Part shown: positions 33,998 through 41,017 of the stretch, in pieces
Layout of the letters: every line of letters starts with the position of its first letter
Numbering within the stretch: position 1 is the first letter of the stretch
DNA from: Hymenobacter sp. YIM 151500-1
GTDB taxonomy: Bacteria > Bacteroidota > Bacteroidia > Cytophagales > Hymenobacteraceae
Length of the DNA: 64,000 nucleotides
Assembly: GCF_025979885.1 (NCBI RefSeq)
Contig: NZ_CP110139.1
Span: 1,922,001-1,986,000, forward strand
Reading direction: 5' to 3'
Program-made: the position numbers and the translations under genes
The notes under the pieces: model-generated
Databases searched by the model: none
The model's input: only the letters and a program-made list of their open reading frames with translations
What the model was told of the DNA's origin: nothing

Positions 33998-34223
33998 ACC
34001 ACGGATGTAAACGGATTTTGCGGATTGGTCGGATTTTGTGGATGGCTGGAAAACCAAAGGGCTTGCGCCAGCAAGCCCTTTTCTACGTCTTCGGGGTAGG
34101 TGTATCGGAGTGCCGGAGCTGTTGGGGTGCCGGAGCCAACACCACGCTCACGGCGCAGAATCCGTCGAAGCTGCGCCGTCCACAAAATCCGTGAAATCCT
34201 AAAAATCCGCTTACATCCGTGGT
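33998..34223. repeat. GGATT-array inverted-repeat element (copy 2)
   Basis: The left arm ACCACGGATGTAAAC starts directly after the TAG stop of the upstream gene and continues as GGATTTTGC, GGATTGGTC, GGATTTTGT. The right arm, on the minus strand, reads ACCACGGATGTAAGC, GGATTTTTA, GGATTTCAC, GGATTTTGT. The hairpin at 34056-34081 is between them. The right arm reaches into the acetyltransferase gene and contains its TAA stop. Confidence 0.75.
34056..34082 (+). terminator. Intrinsic terminator inside the GGATT element
   Basis: AAAGGGCTTGC (34056-34066) pairs with GCAAGCCCTTT (34071-34081) around a GCCA loop, followed by T. Confidence 0.7.
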
Positions 34224-34777
34224 TTGGTTCGCTCCAACAGCACAATCGGCTCGTTGCGGTAGGTGGTGCGGGCAAACTCCTGAAATCCGGCCTTGTGGGC
34301 TACCCGCAGGGAGGCCACGTTGTCGGGGTCGATGATGCAGGTCATACGGGCGGAGGGAAAATGAGCACCGGCCCAGGCCAGGGCGGCTTGCACGGCTTGG
34401 CTGGCGTAGCCGCGGCCATGCACGCGCGGAGCCAGCGTCCAGCCGGCTTCGAGGGTGCCTTTGATGGAGGGAGTCAGGTCGCGCTGAAAGTCGAAGAAGC
34501 CCACGTTGCCAATAAAGCGGCCGGTAGCTTTTTCCTCTACCGACCACGCCCCGAAGCCCAGCAGCGCCCAGTGCCCCTGCTGCGCCAATAATCGGCGCCA
34601 TACTTCCTCCTCATTCTGGGGCTGGCCGCCCAGGTAGCGGTAAAACGCCGGGTCTGCGGACATGCTGGCAAACTCAGGCAAATCAGTGACGTGCGGGCCG
34701 CGCAGCAGCAAATCGGCTGTTTCCAGCTGCGGTACGTGGCTGCCCGCGGACGATACTAAACTCAGGGGCTGTGTCAT
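34211..34777 (-). CDS. GNAT acetyltransferase (RimJ/RimL-like)
   Basis: 188 residues from ATG 34777. The N-terminal LETADLLLRGPHVTDLPEF is the usual RimJ/RimL start. WSVEEKATGRFIGNVGFFDF and the acetyl-CoA-binding motif APRVHGRGYASQAVQAALAW are visible, and VASLRVAHKAGFQEFART is motif B. Such enzymes acetylate N-termini of proteins, or small amines. The last codons before the stop (Lys-Pro-Arg-Met) are read from the arm of the repeat at 33998-34223, so the natural C-terminus may have been replaced. Confidence 0.85.
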   Translation of the reverse strand: MTQPLSLVSSAGSHVPQLETADLLLRGPHVTDLPEFASMSADPAFYRYLGGQPQNEEEVWRRLLAQQGHWALLGFGAWSVEEKATGRFIGNVGFFDFQRDLTPSIKGTLEAGWTLAPRVHGRGYASQAVQAALAWAGAHFPSARMTCIIDPDNVASLRVAHKAGFQEFARTTYRNEPIVLLERTKPRM

Positions 34778-34932
34778 GCGGCAAAATAGCCAAACCCACG
34801 TTGCAGAGCCCTAACTGAACAACCCAGTGGCCAAAAATTCGGGCGAAGTGGCCGCGGCTCTGTAGCTACTTGCTGTTCTGCTACCCTAGTAATCGTAGAG
34901 AAGCCCCGGCGGGGAAGCATAGCGCCAGGCGC

Positions 34933-36315
34933 TCAGCGGCGCAGCCGGAACCGCACCCGAAAATCATGGCGGGGGCGCAGGGTAATCAGGGGCTGTAGCT
35001 CCACGGGCGGCTGGCCCTCCACCCACTCCACCTCGAAGCGGCGGACCACTTCCAGCAGCAGCAGTTGCATTTCGGTGAGGGCAAACTGGTTGCCGATGCA
35101 CTGGCGCGGGCCGCCTCCGAAGGGCACGTACGCAAAGGGTGGCTGGGCGCCGGCTTCGGCCCCAAACCGTTCGGGACGGAATACCTCGGGGTCGGGCCAG
35201 AGCTGGGCGGCGTGGTGCACGCCGTAGAGGTAGGACGAAATCAGCGTGCCTTTCGGAATCGGGATGCCCTGGTATTCGTCGGCGGCGGCGGCCTGGCGGT
35301 CCATAATCCAGACGGGCGGGTACAGCCGCATGGTTTCCTGCACCACGTGCAGGGCGTAGCTCAGGCGCGGCAGGTCGGCGAAAGTGGGCGAGCGGGAACC
35401 CAGCACCTGGTTTATTTCGGCTTGCACCCGGCTCACCACCTCCGGGTGCTGGGCCAGCAGCAGCCACATCCAGGCCAGGGCGTTGGCGGAGGTTTCGTGG
35501 CCGGCCACCAGCAGGATAACCGCCTCGTCGAGCACCTGGGTTTCGGTCATGGCCTCGCCGCTGCTTTCGTAGCGGGCGTCGAGCAGCATTTGCAGCAGGT
35601 CGTCGGGGGCGGGAGTGGCCGGGTCGGCGGCCTGGCGCTGGCGGATGTAGCCCAGCAGAAGCTGGCGCAGCTCCTGGGCCAGCTGGTCGTGGTGGCGGAA
35701 GCGGCCGGCCAGGGCAAACCAGGGCCGCAGGTAGGGCTGCCGCACGCTGCGCACGTAAAACGCCTGCACGGCCGTGAGCAGCTCGGCCATGCGCTGCAAT
35801 TCCGGCTCGGGCAGGTAGGAGCTGAACACCGACCGGGCCACAATGCGAAACGTCAGCCGGGTCATCAGCTCGTGGGCGGCTACCTCCACGGCTCCGCCCT
35901 GCCGGGCCGCCTGCTCCTCCAAAGGCCGCAGTCCGTCTTCGATGACGCTGCTCATCAACTCGGTAAGACCGGCTACGCGCTGGCGGTGGAAGCCCGGCTG
36001 AATCAGACGGCGCTGCTGGAGCCAGTAGCCGCCCTCGCTGGTCAGCAGCCCGTGCCCCAGGTAGCGGGCAAACCCCAGCGACAACGGGGACTTGGGGTAG
36101 TTGCGGTGGTTTTTCTGGAGCACGTGCTGAATCAGGCCGGGGTCGCGGGTGAGCAGGGTTTTGCGCACCCCGCCCAGGTACATCACCAGCGTGTCGCCGT
36201 GCTCGTCGAGGTAGCGGTTGAGCACCGGAATGGGGTTGGCGGCCAGGCGCAGGGAGTTACGCAGCGACGTGGCGCGGGGTATAACGGGCAACGAGCGGGA
36301 AGCGGCAGCAGGCAT
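34933..36315 (-). CDS. Cytochrome P450
   Basis: 460 residues from ATG 36315. No signal or anchor, so soluble. The family motifs are complete: I-helix AGHETSANALAWMWLL, ExxR in VVQETMRLYPPVW, PERF region DPEVFRPERF, and heme loop PFGGGPRQCIGNQFAL with ligand Cys406. The MRLYPP and PxxF features place it among class CYP102-like or CYP4-like enzymes, and Bacteroidota members of this size are commonly fatty-acid or terpenoid hydroxylases; the substrate is not known. No ferredoxin gene is adjacent, so the redox partner is elsewhere. It faces away from the next plus-strand gene. Confidence 0.88.
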   Translation of the reverse strand: MPAAASRSLPVIPRATSLRNSLRLAANPIPVLNRYLDEHGDTLVMYLGGVRKTLLTRDPGLIQHVLQKNHRNYPKSPLSLGFARYLGHGLLTSEGGYWLQQRRLIQPGFHRQRVAGLTELMSSVIEDGLRPLEEQAARQGGAVEVAAHELMTRLTFRIVARSVFSSYLPEPELQRMAELLTAVQAFYVRSVRQPYLRPWFALAGRFRHHDQLAQELRQLLLGYIRQRQAADPATPAPDDLLQMLLDARYESSGEAMTETQVLDEAVILLVAGHETSANALAWMWLLLAQHPEVVSRVQAEINQVLGSRSPTFADLPRLSYALHVVQETMRLYPPVWIMDRQAAAADEYQGIPIPKGTLISSYLYGVHHAAQLWPDPEVFRPERFGAEAGAQPPFAYVPFGGGPRQCIGNQFALTEMQLLLLEVVRRFEVEWVEGQPPVELQPLITLRPRHDFRVRFRLRR

Positions 36316-36473
36316 AGAATGCGGAGCATTGGGATGGAAGCCGTAAGGTACGGACAGGCCGCGCCCGCCACACCTTTTCGGCGCTTCGTGCGTACACCTT
36401 GCCGAGGCTGGCTCACGCTGGCCTTGGTATAGCTCCCCAACTTCCTTCTCCCAATAACCAACCCTGAACGCAC

Positions 36474-36776
36474 ATGTGGATTCAGCAACAGCCTAATACC
36501 CCCGCCCCGCTCGACGAATTGCAAGGCCGCACCGTGGGCCTCAAGTTTGAGTGCAACCAGTGTCAAACCGAGGTGTTTACCGACCTTATCGGCGTGCCGG
36601 CCCCCGACCACCTGGCCAACTCTATGGAAGACGACGGGCAGTTTGAGAAAGAAGAAATCAAGTGCCCCGGCTGCAATATGATCCACGAAATCACCGTGAA
36701 AAGCACCTTCGATGGCGTGTCATTCGATATATCGGAGGTGAAGCCGGAGAGCGTGGCCTACCAAGTACAGGTCTGA
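36474..36776 (+). CDS. Small protein with two CxxC zinc-ribbon-like motifs (100 aa)
   Basis: 100 residues from ATG 36474. Two CxxC pairs are visible, ECNQCQTEVF (about residues 26-32) and KCPGCNMIHE (about 64-71), suggesting one bound zinc. The remainder is acidic. The stop TGA (36774-36776) is the first codon of the adjoining repeat element. I do not recognise the family; it may be a small zinc-ribbon regulator or accessory factor. It is convergent with the polyprenyl synthase gene. Confidence 0.7.
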   Translation: MWIQQQPNTPAPLDELQGRTVGLKFECNQCQTEVFTDLIGVPAPDHLANSMEDDGQFEKEEIKCPGCNMIHEITVKSTFDGVSFDISEVKPESVAYQVQV

Positions 36777-36963
36777 ATCGCGGATTACGCGGATTTCCGG
36801 ATTACGCGGATTTTGGTGACGAATACGTGCCGTGCTATGCAATTCGTGCTTTGCAAACAACGAGAGCTTGCCACAGGCAAGCTCTCGTTGTTTGCAGCCG
36901 CAGACCAAGCAGGTCGGTTATACTCGTCACCAAAATCCGGAAATGCGCGTAAGCCGCGATTCA
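36774..36963. repeat. GGATT-array inverted-repeat element (copy 3)
   Basis: The ends read TGAATCGCGG on both strands (36774 on plus, 36963 on minus). Left arm units: GGATTACGC, GGATTTCC, GGATTACGC, GGATTTTGGTGACGA. The right arm lacks one unit and has two substitutions. A hairpin (CGAGAGCTTGCC/GGCAAGCTCTCG) lies at about 36860-36888. The TGA at each end is the stop codon of each of the two convergent genes. Confidence 0.8.
36858..36890. terminator. Hairpin inside the GGATT element (copy 3)
   Basis: AACGAGAGCTTGCC and GGCAAGCTCTCGTT form a perfect 14-bp stem around a short loop, between two convergent genes. Confidence 0.65.
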
Positions 36964-37941
36964 CTTTTCCCGCTCGATGGTGTAGTTGATGAGCTGTTCC
37001 AGCGAAGTGCGGGAGGGCGAGGCCGGGAAGGTATGCAGCACGGCTAGGGCTTCGTCGCGGTAGTGCTCCATGGTGCGGATGGCGTAGTCGAGGCCCCCGG
37101 ATTTTTTCACGAAGTCAATCACCTGCTGTACCCGGTCTTTGCGGCCGTCGTTGTTTTTGACGTTGAAGATGACGCGGCGCTTGGTGAGCCAGTCGGCTTG
37201 CTGTAAGGCGTAGATGAGGGGCAGAGTCATCTTCTTCTCCTTGATGTCGATGCCCACAGGCTTGCCGATTTCGGCCGTGCCGTAGTCGAACAGGTCGTCT
37301 TTGATCTGGAAGGCCATGCCCACTTTCTCGCCAAACAAGCGGGCCCGCTCCACGGTGGCGGCATCGGCGCCGGCCGAGGCGGCGCCCACGGCGCAGCAGG
37401 AGGCAATGAGCGAGGCCGTTTTCTGGCGGATGATGTCGAAGTACACGTCCTCGGTGATGTCGAGGCGGCGGGCCTTTTCGATTTGCAGCAGCTCGCCTTC
37501 GCTCAGCTCCCGCACGGCGTTGCTCACAATTTTCAGAAGCTGGTAGTCGTCGTTTTCGAGGCTGAGCAGCAGGCCCTTGCTCAGCAGATAGTCGCCGACG
37601 AGCACGGCAATCTTGTTTTTCCAGAGGGCATTGATGCTGAAAAAGCCCCGCCGGTAGTTCGATTCATCCACCACGTCGTCGTGCACCAGGGTGGCCGTGT
37701 GCAGCAGTTCGATGAGGGCTGCGCCCCGGAACGTGGCTTCGGGCAGCGGGTCGCCGCCGCTGATTTTGGCCGTGAAAAACACAAACATGGGCCGGATCTG
37801 CTTGCCCTTGCGCTTCACGATGTAGCCCATGATTTTGTCGAGCAGCAGCTGCCGGGTTTGCATGGACTGGCGGAATTTCTGTTCAAATTCCTCCATTTCG
37901 GCGGCAATGGGCGCCTGTATCTGGTCCAGCGTAACGGTCAT
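36961..37941 (-). CDS. Long-chain polyprenyl diphosphate synthase
   Basis: 326 residues from ATG 37941 (MTVTLDQIQAPIAAEMEEFE); the open frame upstream crosses repeat DNA and is excluded. The two Asp-rich motifs of trans-prenyltransferases are present: LVHDDVVDES (first) and QIKDDLFDYG (second), with GKQIRPMFVFF before them. These enzymes extend farnesyl diphosphate with isopentenyl diphosphate to octaprenyl- or similar chains for menaquinone. The small residues at the positions before the first motif suggest a long product but do not fix its length. The TGA stop is inside the repeat at 36774-36963. Confidence 0.88.
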   Translation of the reverse strand: MTVTLDQIQAPIAAEMEEFEQKFRQSMQTRQLLLDKIMGYIVKRKGKQIRPMFVFFTAKISGGDPLPEATFRGAALIELLHTATLVHDDVVDESNYRRGFFSINALWKNKIAVLVGDYLLSKGLLLSLENDDYQLLKIVSNAVRELSEGELLQIEKARRLDITEDVYFDIIRQKTASLIASCCAVGAASAGADAATVERARLFGEKVGMAFQIKDDLFDYGTAEIGKPVGIDIKEKKMTLPLIYALQQADWLTKRRVIFNVKNNDGRKDRVQQVIDFVKKSGGLDYAIRTMEHYRDEALAVLHTFPASPSRTSLEQLINYTIEREK

Positions 37942-38018
37942 GCGGGTGTATTGGGCGCTGCAATGATACGGGGAATGAGTGAATGAGCGAGTGAGTAGAT
38001 GAGTGACTGAGTGAATGC

Positions 38019-38186
38019 GTAGCCCCAGCGGGGCGGCATATCGGTAGAAAAGCGCCACCTCTTGTGTAAACCAAGTCCCAGCGGGGTGACACCCATCGTC
38101 AGCGGACGGGAGGTGTTACCCCGATGGGGCTTTAATCCATTTATGTTTGGCTGGTTTCTACCGATGTGCCGCCCTGCTGGGGCTAC
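38019..38186. repeat. Inverted-repeat element, GTAGCCCCAGCGGGGCGGCA ends
   Basis: Arms of 32 bases (38019-38050 and 38155-38186) pair with two mismatches: left begins GTAGCCCCAGCGGGGCGGCA and ends ATCGGTAGAAA, right is its reverse complement. Inside, AGTCCCAGCGGGGTGACACC faces GGTGTTACCCCGATGGGGCT. The element is bracketed by low-complexity runs: TGAGTGAATGAG-type at 37974-38015 and TCACTTCATCACT-type at 38188-38226. Confidence 0.75.
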
Positions 38187-38246
38187 CCGTCACCTGTCAC
38201 CTCATCACTTCATCACTTCATCACCTTACCGCGTATCTTCACCAGC

Positions 38247-39116
38247 ATGTCTTCGCAGCTTACTTCCGTTGATTTCCGGCTAACGTGCAGCCGGCACAGG
38301 CGGCCGTTTATGGCCGATGCCCGGTTCGTGGCCGATGGGCAGCCTAAGCCGGTGGTGGTGTTTGTGCACGGGTTCAAGGGATTCAAGGACTGGGGGCACT
38401 TCAACCTGCTGGCCGACTACTTCGCCCGGCAGGGCGTTGTATTTGTCAAGCTCAACCTCTCGCACAACGGCCTGGTGGTGGGCGGCACCGGCGACCTGGA
38501 AGACCTGGAAGCCTTCGGGCGCAACAACTTTTCCCTGGAGCTGGACGACATCGGCGCCCTGCTCGACTGCCTGCACCAGCCCGGCCCAGTGGGCGTGCCG
38601 GCCGCAGAAATGGACCTGAGCCGGCTGGCGCTGGTGGGCCACAGCCGCGGGGGCGGCTTGGTGCTGCTCAAAGCAGCCGAAGACCCGCGCGTGCGGGCCG
38701 TGGCTACCTGGGCAGCCATCAGCAACGTGAACCCCGGCTGGCCGGAGGCGCTGCTGCAGCAGTGGCAAGAGCAAGGCGTGTTCTACGTCGAAAACAGCCG
38801 CACCAAGCAGCAGCTGCCCTTGTACTTTCAGATAGTAGAAGATTACCACCAGAACCGCCTGCGCCTCGACATCCGCCACAACCTGCGGCGCAAGCTGCGC
38901 CAGCCCCTGCTCCTGCTCCACGGCGACCAGGACGAAACCGTGCCCGTGGCGCGGGCCCACGAGCTGCACGGCTGGAGGCCTGCCGCCGAGCTAGTCATAT
39001 TGCCTGGCGTGACGCACAACTTTGGTGGCGCCCACCCCTGGGCCAGGCCGGAGCTGCCCACTGAGGCCCGGCAAGCGGCGGAAATAACGGTGGAGTTTCT
39101 GCGGCGGGTGTTGTAG
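38247..39116 (+). CDS. Alpha/beta hydrolase, cytoplasmic
   Basis: 289 residues from ATG 38247; the frame upstream is repeat DNA. No signal peptide. The fold motifs are PVVVFVHGFKGFKDWGHFN, then LVGHSRGGGLVLLKAAED with nucleophile Ser133, an acid in LLLHGDQDETVPVARA, and His in LPGVTHNFGGAHPW. The sequence resembles dienelactone hydrolase/peptidase S9-like carboxylic ester hydrolases that recur in this phylum; the substrate is not known. It is followed by GC-rich repeat DNA and folK on the same strand. Confidence 0.82.
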   Translation: MSSQLTSVDFRLTCSRHRRPFMADARFVADGQPKPVVVFVHGFKGFKDWGHFNLLADYFARQGVVFVKLNLSHNGLVVGGTGDLEDLEAFGRNNFSLELDDIGALLDCLHQPGPVGVPAAEMDLSRLALVGHSRGGGLVLLKAAEDPRVRAVATWAAISNVNPGWPEALLQQWQEQGVFYVENSRTKQQLPLYFQIVEDYHQNRLRLDIRHNLRRKLRQPLLLLHGDQDETVPVARAHELHGWRPAAELVILPGVTHNFGGAHPWARPELPTEARQAAEITVEFLRRVL

Positions 39117-39298
39117 CAACAGCTTTAGCTCCGCTGACCTTGGGTTGTGCCGTCCGGTGGGTGTACGGTCAACCGGTTAGAGCGCGCTGCACACTTCCCA
39201 CTACTTTTACCTTAGCTTATGTTAGTAGGTAGCCTGATCATGCAGGCGGCGAACGGCACAAGCTGAAGCTTAGCTACGCTGACCTCCGGTTGTGCCAC
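39117..39298. repeat. Two diverged copies of a TTAGCTxCGCTGACC repeat
   Basis: AGCTTTAGCTCCGCTGACC followed by TTGTGCC (about 39122-39149) and AGCTTAGCTACGCTGACC followed by TTGTGCC (39268-39296) are direct copies. The second has a facing GGCACAA at 39255-39261, so it can form a hairpin ending just before the folK start. No gene in the gap. Confidence 0.55.
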
Positions 39299-39787
39299 AT
39301 GCCTACTGCCTACCTCCTGCTCGGCTCCAACCTCGGCGACCGGGCCACCATCCTGCACAACGCCGTGCACCACCTGGCCGCCACGGCTGGCTCGGTGGAG
39401 GCAGCGTCCAGCTTGTACGAAACAGCCGCCTGGGGCCTCGAAGACCAGCCTGCTTACCTAAACCAGGCTGTCAAGCTCCGCACTTTCCTCTCCCCCACCG
39501 ACCTGCTCACCGCCTGCCTGGCCACGGAGCAACGCGCCGGCCGCACCCGCCGCACCCGCTGGGGCGCCCGTACTCTGGACGTGGACATTCTGCTCTACGA
39601 CGACCTTCTTCTCAACACGCCGCAGCTCCGGGTGCCCCACCCGCGCCTGCCGGAACGCCGCTTCGCCCTCACGCCCCTCGCCGAAATTGCCGCCGATGTA
39701 GTGCACCCGGAGCTGGGCCGCACGGTAGCGGAATTGCTAGCGGCGTGTCCGGATGAGCTGGCGGTGCGGCTCTATTTTCCGTCGTAA
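39299..39787 (+). CDS. folK: 2-amino-4-hydroxy-6-hydroxymethyldihydropteridine pyrophosphokinase
   Basis: 162 residues from ATG 39299 (the TTG 9 bases upstream is rejected). It has the HPPK signatures: AYLLLGSNLGDRATILHNAV at the start, YETAAWGLEDQPAYLNQAV, GARTLDVDILLYDDL (the Asp pair that binds Mg2+) and HPRLPERRFALTPLAEI. HPPK transfers pyrophosphate from ATP to the pterin in folate synthesis. Single gene, convergent with fabD. Confidence 0.93.
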   Translation: MPTAYLLLGSNLGDRATILHNAVHHLAATAGSVEAASSLYETAAWGLEDQPAYLNQAVKLRTFLSPTDLLTACLATEQRAGRTRRTRWGARTLDVDILLYDDLLLNTPQLRVPHPRLPERRFALTPLAEIAADVVHPELGRTVAELLAACPDELAVRLYFPS

Positions 39788-39788
39788 A

Positions 39789-39832
39789 GCCAGAGCGGAC
39801 CCGCAGCCTTATGCTACGGGTCCGCTCCGGCT
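39789..39832. terminator. Bidirectional terminator between folK and fabD
   Basis: GAGCGGACCCG (39793-39803) pairs perfectly with CGGGTCCGCTC (39817-39827), extended by GCC/GGC, and a CTTTCTT tail follows. Confidence 0.75.
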
Positions 39833-39849
39833 TTCTTCCTGACAGTTAT

Positions 39850-40737
39850 TTACACCGCCGCCGAGCTAACCGCCATTTCCGGGGCAATCTTCTTTACCAG
39901 GCCTTGCAGCACCTTGCCAGGGCCGCACTCCACAAATTCGGTGGCGCCGTCCTGCACCATGCGCTGCACACTCTGGGTCCAGCGCACGGGGGCCGTGAGC
40001 TGGCGCACCAGGTTTTCTCGGATTTCGTCCGGGTCGCGGTGGGGGGCGGCGTCCACGTTCTGGTACACGGGGCAGATGCCGGCCGCGAAGGTGGTTTTGG
40101 CAATGGCCTGGGCCAGCGCCGCTTCGGCCGACTGCATCAGGGGCGAGTGGAAGGCTCCACCCACCGGCAGCGGCAACGCCCGTTTGGCCCCAGCGGCCTT
40201 CAGCTGCTCACAGGCCAGCTCAATGCCGCGCTGGGAGCCCGACACCACCAGTTGGCCGGGGCAGTTGTAATTGGCGGCCACCACCACATTGCCGGCGTCG
40301 GTGATTTCCTGGCAGATGCGGGCCGTGGTGTCGTCGTCGAGGCCGAGGATGGCGGCCATGGTGCCGGGCTGTTCCTGGCAGGCGGCCTGCATGGCCTGGG
40401 CCCGCTGCGCGACTAGTTGCAGGGCATCTTCAAACTTGAGCACCCGCGCCGCTACCAAGGCCGAAAACTCGCCCAAGGAGTGGCCCGCTACCATATCGGG
40501 CCGGAAATCGGGCACCACGGCGGCCAGGGCTACGGAGTGCAGGAAGATGGCCGGCTGGGTTACGTCGGTGCGGCGCAGGTCTTCTTCGGAACCCGTGAAC
40601 ATGCTGTCGGTCAGCGGGAAGCCCAGAATTTCATTGGCCTGCTGCATCAGGCGCTGGGCCGTGGGGTGCTGCTCGTACAAGTCGCGGCCCATGCCGCTGA
40701 ACTGGCTGCCCTGGCCGGGGAAAATAACTGCTTTCAT
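39850..40737 (-). CDS. fabD: Malonyl-CoA:ACP transacylase
   Basis: 295 residues from ATG 40737 (MKAVIFPGQGSQFSGMGRDLYE). The transacylase motifs are GQGSQ, the nucleophile VAGHSLGEFSALV, then MAAILGLDDDTTARICQEI, and the His-containing VGGAFHSPLMQSAE. It loads malonate on ACP for fatty-acid synthesis. No other fab gene is adjacent. Confidence 0.93.
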   Translation of the reverse strand: MKAVIFPGQGSQFSGMGRDLYEQHPTAQRLMQQANEILGFPLTDSMFTGSEEDLRRTDVTQPAIFLHSVALAAVVPDFRPDMVAGHSLGEFSALVAARVLKFEDALQLVAQRAQAMQAACQEQPGTMAAILGLDDDTTARICQEITDAGNVVVAANYNCPGQLVVSGSQRGIELACEQLKAAGAKRALPLPVGGAFHSPLMQSAEAALAQAIAKTTFAAGICPVYQNVDAAPHRDPDEIRENLVRQLTAPVRWTQSVQRMVQDGATEFVECGPGKVLQGLVKKIAPEMAVSSAAV

Positions 40738-41017
40738 AAAGTGCAGGCTGTGCAAATGAAGTGGATTACGCAGATGCTATGCCGGCCACATGCTGCATTC
40801 TATGCTGCTGGCCCGGTTTGACTTTGGGCCGCAAGCTGCACAAATCAGCCGGTATGCCCAAAAATTAGTCTGCCACTCGTATCCCACGCAAAGCAGTTCC
40901 TAGCTGTAGCACCGGGGCATGTAGCGCGAAGCTTCCGTTTCGCGCTACAAGTCAAAAGACAAACAGAGCGACCCGTGTACACGAGCCGCTCTGTTTCAAT
41001 TATTCCTTAAAGAAACC
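40738..41017. other. 280-bp gap upstream of fabD with two hairpins
   Basis: No gene. GTAGCGCGAA (40921-40930) faces TTCGCGCTAC (40939-40948), related to the ends at 2769-2851. AAACAGAGCG (40961-40970) faces CGCTCTGTTT (40987-40996), followed by AATTATTCC: this one probably ends the large T9SS gene on the minus strand. Confidence 0.6.

Noticed and set aside
34933..36315. P450 and polyprenyl synthase as a terpenoid biosynthesis cluster
   Set aside because: The two are on the same strand but are separated by an unrelated plus-strand gene and a repeat element; no terpene cyclase is nearby. The synthase is better explained by menaquinone side-chain synthesis.
37974..38015. Tandem TGAGTGAATGAG words as a possible CRISPR or VNTR
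   Set aside because: Units are short and irregular without spacers, and the same type of run recurs ahead of several starts, so it is low-complexity DNA of the repeat families.
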